Shown here: positions 1 through 11,962 of the stretch, piece by piece
Position numbering within the stretch: the first letter of the stretch is position 1
How the letters are laid out: every line of letters begins with the position of its first letter
NCBI GenBank assembly: GCA_022453515.1
Contig: JAJNNY010000001.1
Span: 558,001 to 622,000 of the forward strand
Direction of reading: 5' to 3'
DNA from: Astrocystis sublimbata
Lineage: Eukaryota; Ascomycota; Sordariomycetes; Xylariales; Xylariaceae
DNA: 64,000 nt
The notes under the pieces: generated by a model
Databases searched by the model: none
Seen by the model: only the letters and a program-made list of their open reading frames with translations
Told to the model about the DNA's origin: nothing
Program-made: the position numbers and the translations under genes

Positions 1-594
1 AAGTGCGACTCGTCGAAAAGGTTATAATACGACTCTTGGATAAATAAGGCGTAAGGGTAATTATTGACTTATGCTCTATGTTTTAGGAATAACTAAGGTT
101 TAACAGTAAAGGACCTCGCATGAAATATTTTAGCCTGTCGGGTGGCAAGTAACATGGCATTGCAGTCATAATGCTGCGAATCAGGAAAATGAGTAATACA
201 TTGATGACTGTGGTGAACAGCCATGTTGGGTATGGATCTATCGATAATGGGATAACGTTGGTCATTTGTTCTTTGTCAGAGATCCAGGTCAACATTTAGG
301 GTGAGCGTTGTGTCTCAAAAATCCGACTTGTGCGAAAACGAAATGATAGTCCTGCATATAAGCCGGTGTGATATTGACTGCTTTTATGATCAGCACCATA
401 CGCTCGAAGTAAGTGCATCATGGGCATGCTTACAGACACTTGTGGCGCTGGTCTTCGAGTAGACTTTGGACTTCTTCCAACAAAGCTTCCGCCGTTATAA
501 GTATACAATGATTGGGTATGGGATCGCGTAGAAGGGAGCCTGGTAGACCTTAAGGTCATAGTTGGAACGCAATGGACTTAGAGATTGGAACAGG
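1..594. other. Window edge, no assignable gene
   Basis: Two short minus-strand frames lie here (296-559 and 83-295). The second encodes one hydrophobic stretch, roughly 20 residues long, near its middle. Neither matches a family I know, and neither has clear splice sites joining it to the other. They could be the degraded remains of a membrane-protein gene or chance frames. They lie downstream of the QutR-like gene. Confidence 0.4.
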
Positions 595-2841
595 TCAGAA
601 CATCCCTTTCCCGCTAGTTAATCGTACAAAGCTATACGGTACGTTCTGCCCAACGAGCAGCCTGACGGTCTCTGCAGTCGTAAACGCAGTCGTGTCCTCT
701 ACTCCGTATGCAGCGAAACCATGCTGTTCTGCAACAATGCTTGGGTCGTCCTTCCTCGTGCCGTCAGCGAGATCGAGGAAGACCTTACGTATCTGTGATG
801 AAGACTCTCTTGCTCCCCCAAAGAGACGCACCAGCATACCCACAAGAGTAGACTTCTCAGGCCCAAGCGCAGAGATAATAACGAAGGGGCCAGATTCACC
901 CCCTGTTTCCCTTGCTCGTTGCAGGCTTTCGAGGCTGTTGAAATGTTCGACTTCGAAGCTGCGCGCCAGAGCGAGAGGGGTCTTAAACCCAACAGTGTAT
1001 ACTTTCCCCACGCGGAGGGCTTTCAATGCATACATTGCAGAGGCAGCGTCGTCGGCACTAGAAGCTAGCACAACTGCGGTGCGTCCAAAATAAGCTGAAG
1101 GGGCAAGTTCACGCGTGAGGGTGCTAACGATGCCGCGCCAACTTGCGTTATCAAACAAAAGGGAACACGAAGCAGGTAGTCCGTAGGTGAGATTAGAGAG
1201 TATGGGCGAGGAATCGCTGCGGCGATGAGGGCTGGAAGGAATGGACGAAGGCGCTGATTCCGGAGAATTGGCCGGTCTAGACTGAACCACAATGGTGTCC
1301 ACCATCCCTATCATGCGCGCTGCTTCTGTGACATTTGGCCCTGACCCGTTATTGAGCTTTGTAAAGAATTTGCTATTGTGCATCAGACTCGTAAACGAGA
1401 TGGCAGGGCTTAGATATGCTCCGCCAAATGACTTCTGATTACACCAAGCTTCAATATTCGAAGGTTCCTTTGACTGCCTCTCAACAACCGCGAAATTGTG
1501 CGGCAAGCCTAGCTCATTGAAGCACTTTTCATAAAAAGGGGCATGAGGAGCCTGTATCCTAGAAAACGATGTGGTGATTCCGTAAAGATTGTTCTTTGGG
1601 AGTTGGCCCAGAGATGCTAAGGCAGCGTTGATCTCTGCGGCACTCATCTGGCCTGGTGCAGCAATTATTGGTAGTAGCGGATGAGTGATAGGAGTGAAGA
1701 CCTTATTAAAAGTTCGTGATATTTGTCCTGTTTCGCCCATGTTGATACCAGACAACGGTGGTGATGTCGGGTATTGCGCTCGTATATTAGATCGAAAGAA
1801 TTCCAGCTCAAAATTATCATTGTGGTCGTTGATAATAGCAATCATCTTCACAATGTGTGCATACTTGCACGATGTCACGAAAATGGATTGCGCGTATGTC
1901 GATGACCATTTGAACGTGCCCGAAAAGTCGTGAAACGCCGACATGATATGACTGTTTCCCCGGCATTCGTAGAGTCTCCGTCGGAGGTCTTCCGGCAGCC
2001 ACACTTCAACGTCGATGTACTCAACGCCCCATTGAATCGCGCGATATAAATATTCGTAAAACAGGCTTGGGTTCTCCATAGGGAAACGGCCGTTTTCATT
2101 CGTGCAGCGGGTGGTGTAAATGATAGGTAGTTCGGTCCTTTGCCTGAGGAGCATGAGTTGTTCTCCGACGTAACTTAAACTTGGTATCTGGGCAAATGTG
2201 CCATCCTGGAGAGGCTCTTCAAGCAAGTCCACGCGCAGCTCGACAGCATCGCACCCGACGGTGAGTACTTCGATGTTAGGTAAAGCAGCTCGGACGTCAG
2301 GGAATGTTGTCGATATGAAAAACGTGCGAGGTTTTGCCATGAGAGTTTCGTGATGACTGATCTGACCAAGAGTGAAGGATATGAAACGAGCCAGGTCCCG
2401 ACGAAAGAATCGTGTATCGGTATACAAGAACTCGTAGTCGCATTGGGCAGAGAGAAACGTATCCGGAGGCATCCCTAGATCGACGTTGTGAACATGTATG
2501 GCGACCACGGTATTGCGATCTCGAGCAGCCACGCTGAGCCTCGCGCTACCAGCCGTGATACCAAGCACCAACTCTTGCTCTGCAGTCCTGATGGCTTGAA
2601 AACTGTGTGTTAACCGGAACGGCTTTCCGAGCACGTCGGCGAATATCGACACTATCTTCTCCTGGCCCGGACCATAGACGATTACAGCAGTCCGAGTATC
2701 CCCTCGCTGTAACCGACTGTTCGTCTTCACATCCCCTGCAGTTGATGAAGCTGTCTTGAAGTCGAGGTCCATCGCGATATCTAGAGTAACAGTTCCGTTC
2801 GAATCAGTCCGATGAACCGGCATCGGAACTTGCGTCAACAT
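595..2841 (-). CDS. qutR: QutR-like quinate repressor homologue (dehydroquinase/shikimate dehydrogenase-like)
   Basis: 748 residues from the first in-frame ATG (2841); the open frame runs further upstream without an ATG, to a stop at 3010-3012. QutR/Qa-1S repressors derive from the C-terminal half of the pentafunctional AROM protein and repress quinate catabolism by acting on the QutA/Qa-1F activator. The type I 3-dehydroquinase region is clear: VELRVDLL at about 200-207, a histidine equivalent to the catalytic one in SAFHDFSG (H304) and a Schiff-base-like lysine in VKMI (K332). A shikimate-dehydrogenase-like domain follows from about 418 (YGIT, then [12 protein letters not shown]), but the usual NVTIPHK catalytic segment is replaced by AYLSPAIS. 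The N-terminal kinase-like part is short and has GPGQEK (57-62) where a Walker A motif would be expected. Family QutR proteins are around 900 residues, so the N-terminus is shortened or an upstream exon is missed. No quinate-utilisation gene is adjacent. Confidence 0.82.
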   Translation of the reverse strand: MLTQVPMPVHRTDSNGTVTLDIAMDLDFKTASSTAGDVKTNSRLQRGDTRTAVIVYGPGQEKIVSIFADVLGKPFRLTHSFQAIRTAEQELVLGITAGSARLSVAARDRNTVVAIHVHNVDLGMPPDTFLSAQCDYEFLYTDTRFFRRDLARFISFTLGQISHHETLMAKPRTFFISTTFPDVRAALPNIEVLTVGCDAVELRVDLLEEPLQDGTFAQIPSLSYVGEQLMLLRQRTELPIIYTTRCTNENGRFPMENPSLFYEYLYRAIQWGVEYIDVEVWLPEDLRRRLYECRGNSHIMSAFHDFSGTFKWSSTYAQSIFVTSCKYAHIVKMIAIINDHNDNFELEFFRSNIRAQYPTSPPLSGINMGETGQISRTFNKVFTPITHPLLPIIAAPGQMSAAEINAALASLGQLPKNNLYGITTSFSRIQAPHAPFYEKCFNELGLPHNFAVVERQSKEPSNIEAWCNQKSFGGAYLSPAISFTSLMHNSKFFTKLNNGSGPNVTEAARMIGMVDTIVVQSRPANSPESAPSSIPSSPHRRSDSSPILSNLTYGLPASCSLLFDNASWRGIVSTLTRELAPSAYFGRTAVVLASSADDAASAMYALKALRVGKVYTVGFKTPLALARSFEVEHFNSLESLQRARETGGESGPFVIISALGPEKSTLVGMLVRLFGGARESSSQIRKVFLDLADGTRKDDPSIVAEQHGFAAYGVEDTTAFTTAETVRLLVGQNVPYSFVRLTSGKGMF

Positions 2842-5800
2842 CTTGTTGGCGGATAAGATATGGTGACTTATATAACCCAGAGGGACCCGCAGCGTCGCAT
2901 ATGCCTCTAAATTTCCAAGCTCCCACTCCGTTACCACAAAACACAGAGGCCACGCAGTATTGAACTGAGAGCCGCGAAATTCTTGGACACCAATAAGTCT
3001 ACAACATGATCAAAGAACCGATCATGCCGTATCCCAGCGAAAATTTGACCTTGATTGCTGCTTCTTGGGCATAAGCGCCAAGAAAGCGTTGCTTGATATG
3101 GACGGCGACGATGGCGCAGAAGCCCTATTAAGTGTACCTAGGAATGACGAGAGCGTCACTCAACGGAGCATGCGATATGCCGTATGACGGCTCCGTTCAG
3201 CTGAGGCTCAAGATTCGGACATTAAGCCGTGGTATACCTGAGGGGTGCTGCTAGTGGGCGATTGACAAGAATACCCAGCGGTATTTGAGCCGATAAAAGC
3301 GGTGCAGGATTTGGTGCATGTCATGCTGGGCAGGGCATCGCAGAAATCAGCGTTCATAATTCTTCCAGCCACTGGACTGTAGAATCACTAACTAAGCCTA
3401 GGTGACCTGCCCCATGCGTTGCAGGAGCATATTCAGCAGGATACATAAGAAACCCCCCATTTACTTAAGCTAGGTACGCAACCCAGGGCTATATCAATTG
3501 CAATTTTTCTCTCTCTCACGTTTCTTATTCAAACATTGAATGAGCATCCTATACTTGAATCGTTTCTCGCCTCCTAGCATTGCCAACAGCTGGACTTAAC
3601 TGTCAAATGTACTGTATCTTTAGATCTGTTCTTTTTGAAGCAACCCCAATTTCCCCAGCAAGCGTGAGCCCATCCTTGAACGGTACTAGACTGATATTTG
3701 GTGGTTTGTGGGGGAAGGTGGACCGCAAACTAGCAAGGGGGAAATGTGTCAAGCACAGTGAAAGTGAGAAACCAATCATTCACCAGGAAATCTTCCAACA
3801 TTGTGACAAGGAACAACAATATCCCTCCACGCATACCAAAAATAACTGCCTAGTTTTCACGTGGAATTAACCTTGGTCTGAAAAAAATGGTTCGTCTGTA
3901 ACTCAATTTACTGCAGCATATGTTGGGTAGCGTGCATGCAACTTCACCTTGAAAATCCGAGTCTCGGGGACTCGGAGAGGTGCTCAAGACAGGTTATTAG
4001 GACTTGAAAGCGAGGCGTTCTCATCTAGACCACACAAGGCCAAATCATTGACAGCTCGGATTACGGGGTTAAGGGCTACGACAGGTGTGAAAATCTCCAG
4101 GAAGCTGGGGAATATGGGGGTCGCCCGAGATCAACCGGGTCGGCCCCATTCGTGGGGAAATTATCGAACAATCATCCATCAATTACCATCAAGCTCCACA
4201 AGTACCAAAGTCGACTACGCCAGTCGCATTAACCTTTAGCCTACGGAGAATTCCACGGACTGGTCCGTCTTGACTGAAGATGCATAGTTTTATTCAATGA
4301 GGAGCTGCAAGCAGTATCGATCATCTTGAAATTGCGAATATGCCAAATAGTCACAGATGTGACTGGGTCGTGTCGCAGTGTATGCTATCAGGGACTGCCG
4401 GCCCCTTCGCTGAGCAGCTCGGAGCTCGGCTTGTTGAAGCCTCGGTATGGACCCGCGGCTTATACGCTTCATGAGGGCATCCTGAACGCCGCATCACAGC
4501 GACTCCTTTAGCCGCTCCATCGCGATGATAGCACTGGGCAGCTGCAAGTATACTTGCCGAACCTCGGGCAAGCGGACAACGGCTATGAAGTGTTGCTCAT
4601 CATCATAGAAAATGCATGGCTGTTGAAAAAGACAGAGGGAATATGGGATATGTGCTAATAGGAACGTTACAGAAACAACATGATCAAGCCACCACTTCGG
4701 CGATAGTAATATTACAGCCCGTATATATTTCTATCACGGTGGAAATTTTAATCCCATCGATATCACGGCCAGGAATAGCAGACGCCGCAGTGATGGACGT
4801 GTCCAGATATTCAGATCAAATCCACATTGTCCATCGTTGCACGGAGCAAACGACAAAGAACGAATATGGATGGTATCCATCCACTCGCAATATCCAGATA
4901 CCATATTGTTATGAATACGAACATTTGAATTGAGGAGATCAAACGAGACCGACAAAGACTTCCTCGGGGGCGGGAGCACCAACTTTCAGACTGCCCAGGG
5001 GCTGTGAGACAGTCTCAGCGACATTTATTATGTCTTACTTCGTATTTGACCTTTCAGATTCCCCTCAAGCTTAAGAAAGCAGACGAAAGAGAGGAGTGGA
5101 AGGGGAAGAGGGAAAGCAGAGAAGAGGGCTTGCTCTTGCAGTCATACATTTGGGTGATAATCGCCCTGCAGATCCAGTCTCACACTACCCGGCTACCGTC
5201 GTGATGATGTGTCCCAGACGGGGAATTGAGAGACAACTGCACGCAAAGTTTCCTATCACTTTTACGTCGCAGAGAAGCAGAGTATCATTCACAGATGCCG
5301 TTTACTTGCTGTTTACTATAGTTGTTTTGTTGTTCGCAATCATCAGGTTGTCTGATCGCTGCCCACCCACAGTTGATCATGTTTTTCTGGTCATATGTTT
5401 CTGATAAGAGGCGATAAGGAACGGCGCAGTCATGCAGAAACCATGCATCGCGTCATTAGGGTCGTAGCCGATGCGGGTGTAGCACCCACGCCTCCCATGT
5501 TTGAAGTTCACGAACCATCAACGCGATAAGTGATGCCTTCAAGACGAGCTCCCCTTTCCGTTTTAGAGCTTCAGCCTTGAAGGTGTTATAGAAGCCCGTC
5601 AAGATGGAGGGTTTCAGTAAGTTCATGAGTATCCTGCCATTCTTCAATTTACCATGATTATGTCGGAAGAGGTCGTGGGTTGCAATTATTGATTATTGGC
5701 ACGTTGTTGCAGAAGGGGAATAGCGATCGCTAGACCGGGTTACTCGAAATGGTGATCGGATCCACCTCGAATGCGCAGCTGACACGCCCTGCTGCAGGTA

Positions 5801-6044
5801 GTACCGTACACCAACAATTGCTTACCTAAAAAGGTACCTAACCTTGTGCTTCTCCAGGCACCTGACGTACCATCTCACCATCATTCCATTTTGCCCGCTA
5901 CTTGCCGTACCTAGTATTTCACGCTTCACGCTTCCTGAGGCATAAAAATCCTCAATCTTGCTCGGGATCTCCCATCGCCTCTCTCGAGCTCCAACATTGG
6001 CCCCGAGCTCATCGCTGGACGGCGTCCGGGCGCATACCAAGACC
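2842..6044. other. Intergenic region, no convincing gene
   Basis: About 3.2 kb between the divergent QutR-like and claudin-like genes. It holds only short overlapping frames of at most about 105 codons on both strands, with no recognisable motif or consistent splice sites. A small secreted-protein gene or noncoding RNA cannot be excluded. Confidence 0.5.
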
Positions 6045-6961
6045 ATGACTCGCAAGATCGTGTATTCTGTTGCCTTGGGCGTCTTCGCCTGCAGTACGTC
6101 ATTTTCCCATCTCCCCTCCGCTGCATGCCCTGCCATCTTTGCGCGAGAATCATCACCCTCCTGTGCCAGTGCCAGCACACATCTCGGTCTCTAGCAAGAC
6201 TAGATGAATGCCAATCGCCATGCCATGTCGTCGCAAGCTGGGCCGTGACAATCGCGCGCAACCTACCCTGCAGAGCCGATCGCTAACCCCGTTCTTCCCC
6301 CCCTCCCAACAGCAACGGCCCTCACCCTCGCCTCGCTCCTCACGACCCACTGGGTGACCTACAGCGTGACGGCGGCGACGGGGTCGACCTTCTCCAAGCA
6401 CCTGGGCCTGCACGAGAGCTGCTCGTCGGTCGCGGACCCGGCCTGCCGGCCCTTCCCCAGCGAGGCCGACTGCCGCGACGACAAGACCTTCTGCTCCCTG
6501 TGGCGCAGCAGCGGCTTCCTGCTGTCCTTTGCCACCATCGTCGAGCTCGCCACCCTCGTCACCTTCCTGGTTGTGCTGGCCGGCGGCAAGTTCAAGCGCG
6601 AGAGTGGATGGAAGCTCATCGGGGGGTTCCTCATGGCCGATGCCGTTGTCGAGTTTGCTAGTATGGGCATCATCGTGAGTTTTACTCCACCTCATTTCCT
6701 TCTTCTTCGATAGGGTCCTCGTGAGGTCTGCCAATTCACAGGGGAGTGGGGGACAATGCTGATTCATTCCGTCTGAAGGCGTGGCTGTACGATCACGACT
6801 CGCAGTTTGTCGTGCCCGGCTGGAACCTCGACTACTCGTTCTACCTATGCACCACCAGCGCGAGCGTCTCCGTTGTGCTGGCCGCCGCGCTGGCCGCTTC
6901 GGCCTTCGTGCTTCCCCCCGAGGACGATTACGAGACTATCGAGGACCCTTTTGACTCATAG
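6045..6961 (+). CDS. Claudin/PMP22-like four-span membrane protein
   Basis: Three exons: 6045-6093, 6313-6674 and 6779-6961. All phases agree and give 197 residues. The second acceptor is the AAG at 6776-6778, because the earlier CACAG acceptor leads at once to a stop. Hydrophobic spans are predicted at about 5-26, 83-106, 117-137 and 155-181. The loop between spans 1 and 2 carries HWVTYS and four cysteines (C53, C61, C70, C77), as in the first extracellular loop of claudin/PMP22/SUR7-type proteins. The short C-terminal tail is acidic. The role in fungi is uncertain; relatives act in plasma-membrane domains, cell fusion or cell-wall integrity. The topology is seen in the sequence; the function is inferred. 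Confidence 0.82.
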
Positions 6962-7474
6962 GGCGGTTCAATCCCGGCCAACTACCATGCCCAACGGTCT
7001 TCGATCTTCGGTGCTCGGGCCCAAGACGTGGGAGCCTCGATGATGGAGGTGTTACGCACTGGGTTCTTTTTATGATCATGTTTAGGAATATATGTTTTCC
7101 TTCAAGCGGTATATGCACATTATATATATGTCTGGAGTCCGGGCGTTTTGGGGCCTGCAGTGTTGCTTCTTCCTGCTTGCTTCCTCTTTCTTTTAAAGTG
7201 GAGAAACATGGATTGCATTCAAATGAGCGTGGCGATTACGTTTATGGATTGACATTCCTAAGTAAGGTTTACAAAAAGTGACGACACTATTGATTGCTTT
7301 CAGTAGTCATACAGTGGTAGTTCTACAGAGGTAGTCGGGCAATATTACTTCAACGAAATTTACGCAACAACCCTTGATCCGTGATAGTTTCATTAATAGC
7401 TTGTGTGAGTATCTTTTCCTAGAATGGGTATAAGCAAGAAAGAGCCAACAAATATACATCAACTCTAATCGGGC
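6962..7474. other. Convergent 3' intergenic region
   Basis: About 0.5 kb between the ends of the claudin-like gene (+) and the WKF-domain gene (-). It is AT-richer than the flanking genes and is probably shared 3' UTR sequence. I see nothing else in it. Confidence 0.5.
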
Positions 7475-8764
7475 TTAATCATCGTCTGAATCCTCGGCAT
7501 CTGATCCAGATTCCGAGGACGACGATGAGCTACTTGACGAGCTATCCTCATTTGCTCGGGCACCCTCGTCCTCAGCTTCATCGTCCGAACCAGATGAGCT
7601 CGAACTGCTACTACCAGATGAGCTAGTGTCGGAATCAGAATCATTTTCCGACTCAGATTCCGAGCTTGTGTCTTCTTCGACGGCCGCCGTCCTGAGCTTC
7701 CTCTTCCGCTTCGTCCTCTGTCCCGGCTCGTCGTTCAGCTGCAGACGCTGATCCTCGGCATTGTTTCCCTTCTCCGTAGTGGACGAGTCCCCGCTCGTCG
7801 TCGTCGTCGTAGTCGTAGTCGTAGTCGTTTCCGAGCTCTCGGTTTCCGAAAGCTCGTCCAGCACCACCTCGGCGCGCATGCGCTTCACGACGCGCCGCTG
7901 CATCTCCATGTCGGTGGTGCGGAGGACGTACTCGACCTCCTCGAAGCGCCGCTTCTCGGGCGACCTGGTGGTCTGCTGCAGGAAGGTCTTGATGACGTCC
8001 TCGTACTCCTTCTGCTTGCGCTCCGCCATCTCCTTGCCCGAGGCCGGGGCCGCGAAGGCGGCGGCACCCTGCTCCATGTCCTGGGCCTTGACGCCGCTGG
8101 CGAGCTCGCGCAGCCGCGTGCGCACGCCCCCCTGCAAGTCCCGGATGTAGTCGTAGAAGACGTTGATGTCCACCGCCGGGATGGTGGTCTCGTCGGCGCC
8201 CGCGAAGACCTGCTCCAGGAGCTTGGTCTGGTGGTTCTTGTTGAACTTCCAGCTGGCGCGGTCCGTGTGCCAGGCGCGCAGGTAGGCGAGCGCGGGCTCT
8301 AGGTTGACAGGGGCCGACTTCTTGACGGGCGTGGGGGGAGTAGCAGCTGCTCCCGATTTCTGTTGCTTGGCCTTGGCCTTGGTCCGCGTGGCTTTGGAGA
8401 GGGGAGTCTGCGGCGGGCGGTCGATGGTGTCGGCGGCGAAGGAGACGGACTTCACTCGCTTGTTGGGGTCGCGGGAAGGGGTCTTGTCCTGCCGCGCCCT
8501 CTTGGTAGACTGCTGGTGATCTGATGCAGGGGCGCCGTCAGAGGCTCCTCTCGTGGCAAAGGGGGTTGCGCCGGCTAGGTAGGTCCGGTTGTTGTTGGGC
8601 AGTGACGAGGCAGAGGCGGCGGTAGCATTGGGGGTGGTGGTGGTGGGATGGTGGGTAACGTCATGGCTTTGTCCGTCAGATGCAGGCTTGAGCTTGAGGC
8701 CCAATCGCTTCCAGGCAGGAACTCGCTGCGTTGGCGCATCCCCGGTGGAGTTGAAGGACGACAT
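7475..8764 (-). CDS. WKF-domain protein (C7orf50-like), probably nucleolar
   Basis: Uninterrupted frame of 429 residues from the ATG at 8764; the frame stays open upstream to 8983, but that part begins without an ATG. The signature SWKFNKNHQ (WKF at 172-174) sits in a helical domain from about 153 to 300 (LEPALAYLRAWH, then the YDYIRDLQGGVRTRLREL region). This matches the WKF family (PF10180), whose human member is C7orf50. The N-terminal 150 residues are low in complexity and rich in K, R, S and T. A threonine run lies after SETESSE, and the last 60 residues are an acidic serine/aspartate tail, as in many nucleolar proteins. A role in ribosome biogenesis is inferred from the family, not shown here. 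It shares an upstream region of about 1.07 kb with the divergent proteasome gene. Confidence 0.85.
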   Translation of the reverse strand: MSSFNSTGDAPTQRVPAWKRLGLKLKPASDGQSHDVTHHPTTTTPNATAASASSLPNNNRTYLAGATPFATRGASDGAPASDHQQSTKRARQDKTPSRDPNKRVKSVSFAADTIDRPPQTPLSKATRTKAKAKQQKSGAAATPPTPVKKSAPVNLEPALAYLRAWHTDRASWKFNKNHQTKLLEQVFAGADETTIPAVDINVFYDYIRDLQGGVRTRLRELASGVKAQDMEQGAAAFAAPASGKEMAERKQKEYEDVIKTFLQQTTRSPEKRRFEEVEYVLRTTDMEMQRRVVKRMRAEVVLDELSETESSETTTTTTTTTTTSGDSSTTEKGNNAEDQRLQLNDEPGQRTKRKRKLRTAAVEEDTSSESESENDSDSDTSSSGSSSSSSSGSDDEAEDEGARANEDSSSSSSSSSSESGSDAEDSDDD

Positions 8765-9191
8765 GGCCAGAGATTGGGCAGACAGACCCTGCCGGGACTC
8801 GCACTCGGACGGCGTACGGTTGCTTGCTTGCTCGCTTTGGCTGGCTGCTGCTACAAACTGGACAGGCGCGGAGAGGAAGAGATCTGCGGCGAGATCATGC
8901 ACACAATGAGCGTCTTGGAGAGGGTTCGCCCTGTTTTGGTGAGATTTGGTTTTCTCATGCGGTAGGCGAGTCGGTAGCTTCACTGTGTCTGGACCATGGA
9001 TGATCCGTGGAAAGGGAAGAATCTCAATTCAAGGCGAGCCAAGAGCCTGGCGCATGAGAACTAGGCGCTCTAGCGTCAATGCGGGATTGTATATAACTGA
9101 TCCAAGCTTGCGGCTTTATACCAAAACTTGAGGCCGACTGCCAATGAGATCGCTCGAATTATCGCAAGTTGCAGATTGGGCTTCTGTTGTG

Positions 9192-9214
9192 TTTTTTTTT
9201 TTTTTTTTTTTTTT
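9192..9214. repeat. Poly(T) tract
   Basis: 23 consecutive T in the divergent upstream region. Long dA:dT tracts disfavour nucleosomes and are common in fungal promoters. Alternatively it could be the trace of a retrotransposed poly(A) tail, but I see no element body or target-site duplication beside it. Confidence 0.9.
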
Positions 9215-9484
9215 CATATGCCAACTTTGCAGGCCCACCTGAGGCGCCTACCTAGGCACCGTACCTTACAGTCCCTCTCTACCTCGCCTACCACTCTAAG
9301 GCACAGCATTAGGCGTGATGGAATGGGCCGGGGGGGACAGGCCGCAGAAGACCCCGGGGTCAATAAGTGGACCGACCCATCGCATTCTGCATGCGCACCT
9401 TTAAGCTCATGAAACGGACAAACTAATATCTCTCGCTAGACGCATTAGGTAGATCATGAGGACCCACCACAGCTTTTTGATAGG

Positions 9485-9494
9485 TACCTAGGTA
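9485..9494. repeat. TACCTAGGTA palindrome
   Basis: Exact copy in the divergent upstream region, about 345 bases before the proteasome alpha-1 ATG. A second CCTAGG lies within 20 bases. Confidence 0.9.
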
Positions 9495-9837
9495 GGAATC
9501 CCCTAGGCTGACACCTCTGTACGTAAGTGGGCGAGGTGGGCTGTGGCCCAAGCTCTCCCTCCCACTCTCAAGGCAGCTCAACCGCGTAAGTTGTACCTGG
9601 GTAGAAGGTACGAAGGTCAGCTCTGTCGTCAACACCACCTTTGTTGATTGCCATCATCACCAACCATTCCTCTCTTCTGCCCTCTGCCCTCTTCCCTCTT
9701 CCCTCTGCCTGCCGAACTCGTCGACGACGTCTCTCGCTCTACCGTTCTACCGAGACCTAGCCCGCCTCTATCCTGGCCCACCTCCGTTTCACAGCTCACG
9801 TCAATCCCCGCCGTCTCCATCTCGAGTGTTCGTCATC

Positions 9838-10953
9838 ATGTCGGGCGGTACGTATGGATGCAGTCTGGGTGGACGTCGATCATGAGGCTGCAGTCATACT
9901 GACAACGGCTTCTTGACAGCAGCAACCGACCGGCATATCACCATCTTCTCCGAGCAGGGCAGGCTCTACCAAGTCGGTACGTCAAGCATGTGCTGCCACA
10001 AGCAAGCACCCCTCCATATGAGCCCCCTGCCTGATGCGACTCCTCGAGATCTGCGAGGGAGAGCGGTGCAAGGGACTCTGCGGCTGACCGATCGATCTAT
10101 TCCTATCTAGAATATGCATTCAAGGCCATCACCGCCGCCAACATCATGTCCATAGGAGTCCGGGGCAAGGACTGTTCCGTCGTGCTATCCCAGAAGAAGG
10201 TCCCTGTATGTCCCTCTCTCAGCTTGTCCAGCTACCCCGGGCCGTCGACATACCTCGATACACCTGAGGCTGAAGCTGACCCCATCCTTCAGGACAAACT
10301 GATCGATCCCTCGTCCGTATCCCACATCTTCCAGATCTCGCCATCCGTTGGCTGCGTCATGACCGGATCTATCGCCGATGCGCGTGCCCTTGCTCAGCGG
10401 GCCCAGGGTGAGGCGGCCGAATTCCGCTACAAGTTTGGTTATGAGATGCCGTGCGATGCCTTGGCCAAGAGACTGGCCAACATCAGCCAGGTGTACACCC
10501 AGCGGGTATAGTTCTGTCCTTGCTTATGAGCTTGGTCATGAGCGGTGATGCTGACATGTCGGACAGGCATACATGCGCCCCTATGGTGTTTCGACGACGC
10601 TGATATCACTGGATGGCGAGTTTGGACCCCAACTGTTCAAGTGTGATCCCGCAGGCTATTACATTGGTTACAAGGGCACAGCAGCCGGCCCCAAGCAACA
10701 AGAGGCGCTGAACCACCTCGAGAAGAAGCTCAAGAACAAAGAACATGCCGAAGGTAGCTGGGAAGACGTCGTAGAGCTGGCCATCACCACCCTCAGCACC
10801 GTGCTCAGCATGGATTTTAAGAAGGGCGAGATAGAGATCGGCATAGTTGGGGGCCCCAGGGCGGACGGGAAGGAAGGGACCGATCCCTCCTTTAGAACCC
10901 TCACCGAAGATGAGATAGACGACAGGCTACAGGCTATTGCGGAGAAGGACTAG
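9838..10953 (+). CDS. scl1: 20S proteasome subunit alpha-1 (Scl1/PSMA6)
   Basis: Five exons: 9838-9847, 9920-9976, 10111-10205, 10293-10505 and 10567-10953. Phases agree throughout and give 253 residues, close to yeast Scl1 and human PSMA6. The N-terminal proteasome alpha signature is intact ([16 protein letters not shown], then EYAFKAI, split by intron 2). The segments [33 protein letters not shown] and YTQRAYMRP are typical of alpha-1 rather than the other six alpha subunits. Alpha subunits form the outer rings of the core particle, gate substrate entry and are not proteolytic. The first exon carries only three codons and one base before the first intron. Exon 2 has EQG where relatives usually have PEG. 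Confidence 0.97.
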
Positions 10954-11909
10954 TGGGCACAGCTGCGGTGGGCATAAGGCTGATGAACTGACACAGCTGA
11001 GACTGGATGACAGAGATGATTCGTCTGACCAGGCGTCTGACCAGGGAGGGTTGTATTGCCACTACTTGTAGCGCTGTCAATATGGGGGCCCGGTCAGAAT
11101 GATGGGTGTCCCCAAAAACCTTGAGTGCAATAGTACAGTGGCGTCCAATCAAGCGGCTCGTCAGCAAATCGATTTTCATTGTGACCCCAGTAATAATTCG
11201 CAAGAACCTCGATATATTTACTCACCGCAGTTCCTTTGACGAGGAGCACGTTGCATGGTTGGGATTCTAAGCTCATCTTGCGCATGACGAGGAATAAGAA
11301 ATTGGGGGAGCTGAACAGCAGGCCAGCCGTACACTTGCTCGTCTGGGCATATTTGTAGAGCCCATGACAGCCGGCCTTCATTGGAGCACGATGGATTTGA
11401 TCGCATCGATGGGCAGCGGTACAGAATTACCAATCAGGTACACCGATTCAATAATTACCCAGGTAGTTATTGGGAACTTTTGAGAGAATGGAGAGGTCCA
11501 AATTAGGAACGAGCGGGAGACTCAGCCGCCAAGTTTGTCCCACTGTCTTGGGACGGTCTCGTTCCGAGGACAGGGGCTTGGGGCTTGCTTGGGGTATACT
11601 GGTGTCTGGCATCTGGCATCAGCAAATAACAGACAGGGGTTGCGAGACATAGGTGACTAGGTAGGTAGGTTACGTACACAACATGCAGACGCATTGGAAA
11701 ATATTCTGGGAGAGGCGGTCGTATGGAAATGGTAGCGATTGATGAGTATTAGATTGGCTACCTATAATACCAATAACGGGACGGACGTGGTTAGACAGCG
11801 CAGAGCTTACGAGTAAAAAGAAGCAGCTAATGACTATTTCGAGTCAGTCTATACGGTCCGGCATGCTTTTCCGAATCTTACCTGGGGATTATTATATTGT
11901 TGTACATGG

Positions 11910-11925
11910 TCAGTCAGTCAGTCAG
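11910..11925. repeat. TCAG tandem repeat
   Basis: Four copies of a TCAG unit, read directly from the sequence. About 40 bases downstream is a second tetranucleotide repeat with a different unit. Confidence 0.9.
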
Positions 11926-11962
11926 CCATTATGCATATGCGTACAGCCTGCGGTGCGAGCAA

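Larger units (their letters stand above)
8765..9837. promoter_or_regulatory. Divergent upstream region of WKF-protein and proteasome alpha-1 genes
   Basis: 1.07 kb between divergent starts. It contains a run of 23 T (9192-9214), a near-copy CTACCTAGGC at about 9248, an exact TACCTAGGTA palindrome at 9485-9494, and a pyrimidine-rich CCCTCTTCC-type tract at about 9660-9715, which probably belongs to the 5' leader or core promoter of the proteasome gene. Confidence 0.5.

Noticed and set aside
572..1093. 173-codon plus-strand frame over the QutR-like gene
   Set aside because: Shadow frame antisense to the C-terminal domain of a supported gene.
6153..6767. 204-codon minus-strand frame opposite the claudin-like gene
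   Set aside because: Antisense to exon 2 with low-complexity G/E/A-rich sequence; the plus strand has signature topology and consistent splicing.
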